Shown here in pieces: positions 55,423-64,000 of a stretch of 64,000 nt of DNA. The notes below the pieces were generated by a model. It made no database searches and was not told the DNA's origin. It was given only the letters and a program-made list of their open reading frames with translations. The stretch spans positions 2,232,001 through 2,296,000 of the forward strand of contig JBITNC010000001.1 in assembly GCA_050084985.1 (NCBI GenBank). Reading direction: 5' to 3'. The translations under genes and the position numbers were made by a program. The DNA comes from Nageia nagi. Taxonomy: Eukaryota > Pinophyta. How positions within the stretch are numbered: the first letter of the stretch is position 1; each line of letters opens with the position of its first letter.

Positions 55423-55530
55423 ACAGAAATGTCCACCTTTATGCAGTCGATGCTGTCAAGACAGGAAGAATTTATGAAGGAAGTACAGGCTCTCCGAGAG
55501 AGGAATCACCAATTGCGTCAACTACTTTGA
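55423..55530 (+). CDS. NEDD1: NEDD1-like protein, last exon
   Basis: It starts after the acceptor CTGGTTCACAG and reads TEMSTFMQSMLSRQEEFMKE then ALRERNHQLRQLL and TGA at 55528-55530. The heptad-like pattern and the end (LRQLL) match the C-terminus of plant NEDD1. The preceding intron is only 83 bp, in strong contrast to the 31-kb one. This frame differs from the longer open frame at 55395-55742, which is out of phase and not coding. Confidence 0.88.
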   Translation, partial: TEMSTFMQSMLSRQEEFMKEVQALRERNHQLRQLL

Positions 55531-57809
55531 GCGAGAAATCCATACGCATAAATGCCTTTAAGAGAAAATGGAATTTTATTTGCACTTCTTATCTTCAGCT
55601 CTTGGTGTGGGAACAGTTAAACATCGTAACTGATAAGTCTCCATATGAGATCATTGAGTGCAGTGGTGTCAACTCAAATCCCAAATCCTCAATACATTGT
55701 ATCTTGCAATGCTACTCTTCAAGATTTGTTTGCCCATGGTGAATCTTTTTTACTTGTCTCAATGTTATTTTGCTGAGGATCTAAAAAAGAATCAAGGCAC
55801 AATGGTGGGTTTTTTTTGGAATCTTTTTTGTATTTATTTTATTGGTTGTGGGATCATTTGTTGAACTGCATGAAGAGTATCTTGCAGCATATCAAATAAT
55901 TTCAATATTGAAAAGGTCTGGGAAATGTTTTTAATTTCAAGTTCTTTTCCATGTGAGAGAGCTTGGTTCATTGTGTTGTACAGAATACAGTATTCTCCTT
56001 TGACCCTCTGATTGGATTCAGTTTGTCATAATGGCCAAGCAGCTTTTGTACTGCATAAAGGTCTTCCATCCAGTGTTACATATACCAATGAGTCTGAGAT
56101 CATGTACATTTCGATGTTTGGAGTATGATGACAATTTTTAGTGTCTTTGCAGCAGACATTTCTGTATTCAATGTTGGCTACATTTAGTGTAAACTTTCAA
56201 ATTTTCAATTCATGGGGGCACTGTATATCAATCCATGATGTTTGAAAGAAGTAGATGGGAAACCATAGTGACCCACCACATTTTTATTATCAAGATCGTG
56301 TATTCTTTGCAAAATAAAAATCATAGAAATTTTTTAGAGTATTATATATTTTTGTCGTATATGTTGTTATTTACCCGATATTTCTCAATTGCAATATGAT
56401 CTTTGATGTTTACAAAATTAAAGTGCATGCTGTTACTCTATAGTCTATACAAAACTGAAATATATGATCCATATTTAATTGTGTACATGACAGCAAATTT
56501 GCCAATTTATTTCTTTCATGAAGATCAAAAGATATATCAAATTGTATAGGTATATGAAATCAAACATATTGATTGTGGGATAATGTTTTATGTTGCACCT
56601 ATTTTTATATATATTTCCTTATAACAAGGAACCTACTTCAAGTCTACACTACAATAGGAATTCATGCTACATATAGGTTGGAGCATGGGAAGAAAAACCT
56701 GAATAAGCCAATAATATGTATTTAACAATTTTCCATGTTTTATTTATATCTTTTATTACACAGATATATTGGTTTAATCCTTACTCTTTATTGTTCCTAT
56801 TTTAATATAAAATACGTAAATAAGATTCCTATGAATAAAATTTTTATTTTATAATCTACCCAGCAGAACTATTATATGTTTTACATTTTAAATGAAGATC
56901 TACTAATTACAACATTTAAAGATTCTCTGGACTTTTATATTTTTGAGTTTTTTGTTCTTCCTAAATTATTCCACTCATGATATTAGAGGTGAATGGTGAA
57001 ATGGTATGTCAAATGCTTAGGATTTTTCAAGTTGCATGTTCATTGCTATCCTCTTTCAGCTTTTTCACATTTGGACTATAAAGTCTATGTAGTTGGCTGT
57101 ATTAAGTAGTGTATGTCAAAAGCTTAAGGTTCTTCAAGTGGTATGTTCATTGCTATTGTTTTTTTCATTTTTCATGTTTGGCCTATTAAGTCTATTTAGT
57201 TGGTTGTGTTAAGTATTTGGTTTAGAATTTGCATGAAGGTTAAGAACTCTATAGTGAAAATTACTTCAGCATAGAAAAGGAAATAAAATCAACAACATTG
57301 TAGAATTTGATGCAAAAATATTATAAAATCTGGGATTAAATAAACGATTAAACATAAAATAAATTATATGAAAATTATCTTTTTGTATTTTTTAGGTCTC
57401 TTAGAGGGGGGCAACCTTACAATGTAAGTGATCTCAATACAAAATATATATGTTAAATTATGGTTTATGTTTTTGGCATTTTATAAAAGAAATATCATAT
57501 ATGTCTAATATTCGTTTATATAATACACATTGTCTTTAACCCATTTACTTAGAACAATGAGTCACATGTTCAACTATATATTCTCTTAATGAATTTATTT
57601 TAAGTGGATACATAATATGCGATCTCTCCTTAAACAAGTTTAATCCTTAAGGTTTGAATTCTAAAAACTATCGATGGAAATCTTGAAGACTCCCATATGG
57701 CATATTTTGGTAGTAATCATTCCCATCAAACCAATAGTTCAATGATTGAGTGAGAGAGAAAATGACATTTGCGTTGAATAAAGGTAGTTGCAAGTTTGAT
57801 TAAGGCTCC
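55531..57809. other. NEDD1 3' flank, AT-rich, nothing recognised
   Basis: No further gene. The 3' untranslated region probably occupies the first few hundred bases, with AATAAA-like motifs scattered in AT-rich sequence, but I could not choose a polyadenylation site. Near 57000-57220 a short segment (GTATGTCAAA.GCTTA..TTCAAGT..CATGTTCATTGCTAT) occurs twice about 120 bp apart. Confidence 0.45.
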
Positions 57810-60120
57810 CTTGCCAAATAATCAATAAAGGCAATATAAAGTTCATCTCCAAGCCAGGAGACCTCAAGATTATCACTAATTGGAGACCTATAATTTTGTT
57901 GAATGTGAGCTATAAAATTATTTTCAAAGCTTTAGCTTTGAAGCTCAAGCCTTTTCTCCCTCTGATCATTCGGCCTGAGCAAGCAGATTTTATTAAAGAC
58001 AGATATATCTTGAATAATGTTATTGCAGTCTGGGAAGGAATGGAATGGGCAAGAGTCTTTGATCAAGAGGCCTTGTTTATCAAAATTGACTTTGAAAATG
58101 CTTACGACAAAATTGAGTGGAATTTCATTCTCTCCATGTTTCAAGCTCTTGGATTTGGAAATTTTTTATTCAGTCTGTTAGAATACTTTTTAGAGATGCC
58201 TCTTTTGTTCTTACCATGAATTGTGTTTAGTCTGCTCCCATCACTCTTGCTCGCTCTGTCTGTCAAGGATGTCCTTTAGCCCCCTCCTTGTTTATCTTAG
58301 CTACTGAAGTTTTTGGTTATTTATTAGCAAACAAAGCTAAGCAGGGTTTCATTCAGGGAATTTCTCTTCCCAATTCCCATGTGCAGCTTATTAATGGACA
58401 TTTTGTTGATGATTCCTTTTTTACCTTCCATGAAGATGAACAATCTATTAATTCTGCTTCGGAATATTTGAATACCTTATATTGTGCTTCTAATTGTAAT
58501 ATTCAATGGTAGAAAACATTATGTTTCAAGCAATCTTTGAGACCCATGCTTAACTATCTTTGCCTTTTTCCCTAGAAGTGGATTCAGCATGTTGAGGTGT
58601 TTAAATTTCTTGATATCCCCTTTGCCTTCCAAGCTTCTCTTACTCATCTTTGGAACTTTTTCATTCAAAAGATTGAAAAGAAGTTAGGGTATGGTCTACC
58701 AAAAAGCTTTCTATTGTTGGAAGGTATCAAATTTGTACGAAAATTTTAGCTTTCACTCATGTGTACTGTTCTTCATGTTGGGTTCCTTCTAAGGCATGCT
58801 ATCAGAATATGGATAAGCTTCTTAGAGATTTTCTTTAGGCCTCTGATATGCAAAAATAAGGATTTCACAGAGTAGCATGGGATGTTTGTTGCCTTGATTG
58901 TTCAGATGGAGGAATGGGTATTTTTTATTGTTAGAACCAAGATTTTGCTCTTTGTGCCCTGAGGGTGTTGAGGCTTGAAAGATCCTCATTTGGCACTGTA
59001 TTTCTACAGGACTCCCCTTTGGCAGAATGTCTTGGAAGGGTCTTAACCTTCAAATGCTTCTTATTGCTCAAGTCCCCATCAAGATCATCGGCTCATTTGT
59101 TGTCAAAAGTATTTGGTAGGCCTAGGAAGCTTTTAAGCCTTAGCTTCAATGGATGGAAAACAAAATTCATTAGGGGACTCCCTCTCTTCCTTGAATGTTT
59201 GGTGGTCTCCTGTTCTTAAAATTGATGGTTTTCCTTTGGCTAGTGTTTAGTGGGTTGGAGCCCTTCATTTTCACAAGAAAGGAATAGACTCTTTTAAGCA
59301 TTTTTTATTTTCAAATAAAGCAGCAATTGCCTTAGGAGCAGTTTTGTAGGAATTTTAATTTGTGACAGGATGATAAAGCTACTTGTGATGTTGTTATTGA
59401 TAAAATCCCATTTTCCATTTGAAGAAAGTTGGGTAGGCATTTTCATAGGCCTTGATGGGATGATTGGTGTTGGCCTAAGAACATTCATTTGCAAAAAATC
59501 AAACCCAAGTTAAGATATCTTTGGCTATCACCTAATGTCCCCATGTTTGAGCAAATTAAACAATAGATGGGATCTTGTTTCTACTCAATCTAGATGGAGA
59601 TTAAGGTTTTCTATAATATGGGCTTGTTATATTGATCCTAAGAAAAGTTCTTTTGCTTGGAGTTTGTTACATCAAGGTTTACCTATTGGCCATAGGTTAT
59701 AACATTTGGGGTTGGCAAACCCTGTTTGTGCTTTTTGTGGGGAACCTAATAGTTTTGTCCATATTTTTTATTCATATTCTAAAGCTTCAATTGTTTGGGA
59801 TTGGATTTTACCCTTTTTTAATCCATTCTTAGCTACTCCCTACTCTTGGGTTCATGCATTATTAGGGGACCCTTTACAATTTTCTGAACATTTGGGGAAT
59901 TCTGGCACATTTTTTGGCTCAGTATTTTATATCACTTATGGAAATTCATGAATGGTATTATTTTTGCACAATAGGAAGCTTCTCCTTCATTTTCTTTGGT
60001 TGATAAATATGCAATTTTTTTACGAATGCTGGTTGTAGATAATTGTTCAAGTGGAGAAAGTGAATGTGGAGGTTCAACATCTACGGAACTTACTTGATTA
60101 TTGGGGGAATGCAGCATGCT
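57810..60120 (+). pseudogene. LINE (non-LTR) retrotransposon remnant: reverse transcriptase and zf-RVT
   Basis: From 57810, GNIKFISKPGDLKIITNWRP and NVSYKIIFKALALKLKPFLP are the start of a plant L1-type reverse transcriptase. Then come EQADFIKDRYILNNV and FIKIDFENAYDKIEWNF, then (shifted) SVCQGCPLAPSLFILATEVF and VQLINGHFVDDSFF. The active-site YADD is degraded to FVDDS. The C-terminal zinc-binding region is visible near 59640-59900 (SFAWSLLHQGLPIGHR, NPVCAFCGEPNSFVHIF, ASIVWDWILPFF). Many stops and frameshifts make it dead. The endonuclease part is absent (5' truncation), as usual for LINEs. The segment 58510-59600 is more decayed. Confidence 0.88.
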
Positions 60121-61460
60121 CCATCAATCAAGTACCCCCAAATAGTGCCCCTTAGTGTCATTTTAGGTCCCATTGGCACTTCTCTTAGACCAGACACTTC
60201 TCTGGTGGGTGTAATTTTGTTAAACCTTCACAAAGCCATCATTGGTGTTGATATGTGTTTTGGAACTCTTAAGATTACCTCTAAATGAACTGAAAGCACA
60301 TATACATTTAATTGTATGATAAACATAAGTTAAGTAACTCAGATAAACATACATGAATAAGGGAATTCAACAGTGCAGTAACAACATAACAAAATTACAT
60401 TAATGTCAAGATGTAAAATGTAATTATACATACCAAAAAGAAAGGAATCATGTGGAAGATAAATATATGTGTCCTTACCTGTTTTGAGGTTAGGAATATG
60501 ACGGATGAACTTATCGAAGAAATAGTGACTTTATTATGTGAACCCCAAGACCAAATGCAAAGAAACACCAACACGGGCTCTAGTCTCAAAGAGCTCAACG
60601 CAAAGCACTAACGATCCTGAAGAATAAGATTTGCCAATAAGAATCAATAACAACAGAGATGATGACAAGTTGAATCGAGCATCTGATCGCAAAAGTGGAT
60701 AACAAATATTCGCTTGAGTGATAACAAGATTACAATCTCAATAGGAGGCATTTAGAAACACCCAAGTGTAGGGTATCGACTATCAAGATGTAATATTGAC
60801 ATTCTTTCCCCAGGTTAAAGATACTTATATTTATATTAGGCGTGATTCACCATTTGAGCCCTTGTGTGAAGGTAGTTGCCGACATGGTGTACCTAACATA
60901 AAATATAAGAACACAACCTGAGAAATATGTGATAATATGGTAGAATATGACTAAATATGATTAAGACATGTATGTAAGTTACACCTAAGTGGGACCGTGT
61001 TAAGGGGACCACATTTAAGTGTTAATAGATACCCCCTTATGTAAGTATAATTAAATTGAATCTTGAAACGAAATTATTCTTGCAAAGGATGTAAAGGTAA
61101 AGAGAAGAAAAATTTGATACTTCCCTAGTTTAGCTATCCAAATCATCAAGGATTTGATTATGTATATTGCCCCCTCTTTTCCTTGGTTGTGAGATGCAAT
61201 GGCTTGCATGTAGTAGAATCAACCAAGAGCAAAGAATGAACCTAAAAATGATAGGCAAATATTTTCAAGAACATATATGATTGTTAACTCATAAAAGATA
61301 TAGTATTGAATAGTAATAGAGAACATCATAGCATTTCATCAAATGATATAGCAATAATAGAGCAAGGATGAAATTAATATAATATGTATACATCATATTG
61401 AGAACACTAAATACAGAAATACTCAATATTTCATTCTTAGATGCATACATAGGAGAATTA
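60121..61460. other. Unassigned AT-rich DNA
   Basis: No supported gene. There is a possible TATA-rich stretch near 60825 (ACTTATATTTATATTAGG), but no gene follows it. Confidence 0.4.
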
Positions 61461-61870
61461 TGATAAAGGTATGTCCGCATCCTCATGGGGTACATGCCCC
61501 ATTCCTAGGTGGAACACATGCAATCAGAACCATATATGTTAACATTATCATGGGGTACATGCCCAATTCCTAGATGCAACATATGAATTAGTAAGAACAA
61601 TATGGTGATGGTTAGTTGAGACCCAACTGACAAAGGTGACTCAAAGATATGGTTGGTTTGAATGTTTTTCAACCATGTTATGTGATATGTCATTCATCAT
61701 CATGAGGTACATGCCCCATTCTTTTATATTGACATGAGATGCATTCATTGTCATGAGGTATATGCCTCATTCTTAGATGTGATTAATAGCAATGGTTAAC
61801 TAAGACCCAACCAACAAAAGTGACTTAATGATGACTAGTTTGAATATTTTTCAATCATGTGAATGATTAA
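61461..61870. repeat. Degenerate tandem repeats with GGTACATGCCCCATTC
   Basis: The block (T/C)CATG(G/A)GGTACATGCCC(C/A)ATTC occurs near 61485, 61548, 61700 and 61753. It is accompanied by GGTTA(G/A)(T/C)T.AGACCCAAC and TTTGAATGTTTTTCAACCAT-type blocks at about 61615-61680 and 61795-61865. This is a diverged two-level duplication without coding support. Confidence 0.65.
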
Positions 61871-62667
61871 AGCAATGCAGAGATAATAAGAATACTCCTT
61901 GTGACTTACCCACTATGCGCTTGTACTGTGATTTGGCATGATTAATGTCTTTATAGCTCAACGTTTGTGCTAGCTTTAGTGTGCACTAGTGTTTTTATGA
62001 TATATGCTTTTGTTGTGATAGTTGCATCCTGTAGCATGATATATGATTCTGAAAAAGATGTTTTCATACCTGATATCACCTAATAAAGTGTTTGATTTTG
62101 TGATGAATGGTTTGGACCCAAGAACGAACATACGGGAAACACATCATTCTTTGATTGGATGTTTTTCGTGCCTATAAAAACTTGATTCTTCTAAATATGT
62201 TATTCCTAGATTGATTTTTATACCACTTGTAGTTGGAGGATTTGTGATTTTTGGGCTAAGGTTATGAATGCTCAGGAATGATAGCATGAGTGTAGGTGAT
62301 GAGGTAAGCGTGAATGCAAGGATCCGTAATGATTTTGGGTGTGGGAGTTTTTGGCACTTGACTTGAATGAGTTAAGAGGTAGGAAAATAAGTTTTGATAA
62401 CATGGTAGGTAGGATATAATTGTTAATTGGTACTTACCTCATGGAATGTGTCTGAATTTGGTATTAAATAGGCCAAATAGTGACTTATTTGTCACTTTCA
62501 TTGTTTGGGATTTGAGCTTTGGCCCTAGAGGAGTTGAGTGAGCTTGCCTAGGTGATTTGGAGCTTTATGTGTGATTAGCATTATGAGGTAAGTGGTTAGG
62601 TTTTCCAATTGTATCAATTTGGCCTAGTTTTATGAGGTTTTGCCAAAAATTAATTTGGTATTTCAGG
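61871..62667. other. Region upstream of the PMD pseudogene
   Basis: No ORF is supported. It may hold upstream exons or promoter of the PMD gene; none could be recognised. Confidence 0.35.
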
Positions 62668-63930
62668 ATGAAGATTACTGAGCAAGAGAATCATAGGGCT
62701 TATTTCTTACGATAGAATAGGGTTTCAACACATGTGGTAGGTGTTTTGAACCTTTTTATTTCTTTATTTTGCTAAATTTGCATGGGAAATAAAGTAATTA
62801 GGCAAAATATTGAGTTACCCTAGGCTAGAGTTTTTAAGGGTAGGGCTTAGTTGTTATTGCATTTAGGATGACTTTTTGGATGCTAGAACATGTTTTTAGA
62901 CTATTACAGGGGTAAAGGGAGTTTTTCCCCAAGTTTTATGGTAATTATACTCAAAAAGCATAGCATGGGTGTTGGTGTAATAGCATGAATTCCATGATGG
63001 GATAATGGTCAACCATATATGGCATTGCTTAGTGTGTGCTAAGAATAGATGAATAAAATTTCTTTACATTTATTGTATTGAAAATTGCTTTCAAACTAAT
63101 ACATACCTTATCTTTGTATGCTTGCAGTGTCACCAATTTCTCATGGAGCTCGAGGTTATGTCTCAGAGTTGGAGAAATGCTTGATCATGAAATACAAACT
63201 CATGAAAGAGGATATAGGTTTTCTTCAACATGTTGTATGGGATGGCTTCTCCATTCCCCATACATTTAAGTAGACAAGGAACTACTCATGACCCTTATGG
63301 AGAGGTGGTATGAGAGGACCAACACATTTCATCTTCCGACTGGGGAGATTACCATAGTTCTAGATGATGTTCACAAGATTTTACGAGTGCCTATGAAGGG
63401 GAAACCCATATTATTTGAGGAGGGGATGATGGATGATCAATGTAGACAGTTAGCTAATTAGCTTACAAGATGTTAAGAATACCATGAAGGGAAGAAAAGT
63501 GCTTTCCTTCATCATGCTTTTAGGAGCAAGATGAAGAAATTTAGGCATGTGCGACTTGTGATGGTTACATGCATTGATAGCATTATCTATCCTGGTAAAA
63601 ATTAGAAAGTGTTCTCATTTGGGTTGATACAAGTGGTTTATGAGATGATGCAGGGTAATCGTTATGCATGGGAACCTTACATTCTTCCCTAGATCTACCA
63701 TGAATTGCATAACTTTGTGATGATGCAAAAGAGTGGTAAGAGGATGGCACACTCATTTATGCTACAGTGTTGGGCTTATGAGCATATTTTTGTGAGACCT
63801 AGGGAGCTTCTTGTACATGATGTACATCTCAATCATCCATCATGGTATCGATGATCCAAGCATGGGAAGATTACATGAATCTACAAGACGTGGAAGCTTA
63901 TAGGAAGGTTATGGATGGCTTGATGAAAAC
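62668..63930 (+). pseudogene. Plant mobile domain (PMD / aminotransferase-like) protein, broken
   Basis: A possible first exon at 62668-62736 reads MKITEQENHRAYFLR, a stop, then NRVSTHVV before GTAGGT. An intron to CTTGCAG at 63127 would follow. From there VSELEKCLIMKYKLMKEDIG leads, after a frameshift near 63268, into LLMTLMERWYERTNTFHLPT and GEITIVLDDVHKILRVPMKG. These are the signature of the PMD: a W.R..THTFHLP-like element and a conserved DV..(L/I)L.(V/L)P turn. More follows: FRHVRLVMVTCIDSIIYPGK, LIQVVYEMMQGNRYAWEPYI, SFMLQCWAYEHIF. At least four in-frame stops (for example near 63460, 63472, 63604 and 63690) kill the frame. PMD proteins act in plant gene silencing (MAIN family) or are carried by transposons; which applies here is not clear. 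Confidence 0.75.
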
Positions 63931-64000
63931 TGACTTACCTTGCATGTCTAATTTTATTATTTTATTACTTTTAGGTAGGATAATTAATTCATGAATTTGG

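Noticed and set aside
55395-55742. 115-codon frame over the last NEDD1 exon
   Set aside because: Out of phase with the spliced NEDD1 reading, and its product lacks the family C-terminus.
58288-58512. LINE reverse transcriptase as a functional gene
   Set aside because: The active-site motif is degraded (FVDDS) and there are many stops and frameshifts over the 2.3 kb.

Overview
The window looks like nuclear DNA of a plant with a very large, repeat-rich genome, most likely a gymnosperm (inference). It is AT-rich, has almost no intact genes, carries layered nested retroelements, and shows one host gene with an apparent 31-kb intron. No bacterial, organellar or viral gene set is visible.

Host gene. 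Three exons of a plant NEDD1 homologue (gamma-tubulin targeting, WD40 family) lie on the + strand at 23423-24118, 55151-55339 and 55423-55530. All junctions are GT-AG and phase 0, and the last exon ends in the family's C-terminal coiled coil. The upstream WD40 exons are not recognised here. If no small exon is hidden, 24119-55150 is a single intron filled with transposons.

Main finding. A family of elements, called X here, accounts for much of the window. In ORF sense a copy has (1) a 5' end TGTTGTG with two consecutive hairpins, (2) a 0.9-3 kb leader of degenerate repeats, usually with a TATA box, (3) one ORF of about 1,100 codons, (4) a conserved 3' untranslated region, and (5) a 3' end with a GTAACGC-type block closing in CCAACA. 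No reverse transcriptase, integrase or gag was seen in it. Copy C (9432-17366, minus) is bounded by a perfect 5-bp duplication AGAGG and interrupts the ORF of copy X1 at a point where the reading resumes exactly. X copies: X1 (pieces at 2031-2231, 8078-9431, 17372-18504, 3' part to 21119), X2 (29345-34660), X3 (34661-44947), X4 (49973-53700), X5 (the ORF inside C, minus), and B (2232-5347, minus, same architecture but a different, shorter ORF). I recognise no known protein family in the X ORF.

Other elements. F (36328-40686) is a complete LTR element inside X3, with AGTGG duplications and only gag and protease. Solo LTRs sit at 19616-20805 (in X1) and 31632-32133 (in X2). Gag-bearing Ty3-type remnants lie at 44948-46028 and 46910-49740. 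A hAT-like MITE is at 25724-26260, a LINE remnant at 57810-60120, and a plant mobile domain (PMD) pseudogene at 62668-63930.

Layout. 1-21119: X1 with nested B, C and a solo LTR. 21120-24118: host intron and NEDD1 exon. 24119-29145: repeat arrays and MITE. 29146-44947: X2/X3 composite with nested LTR elements. 44948-49972: gag remnants. 49973-53700: X4. 55151-55530: NEDD1 3' exons. 55531-64000: host flank, LINE, unassigned DNA, PMD pseudogene. All homologies were judged by eye from translations.
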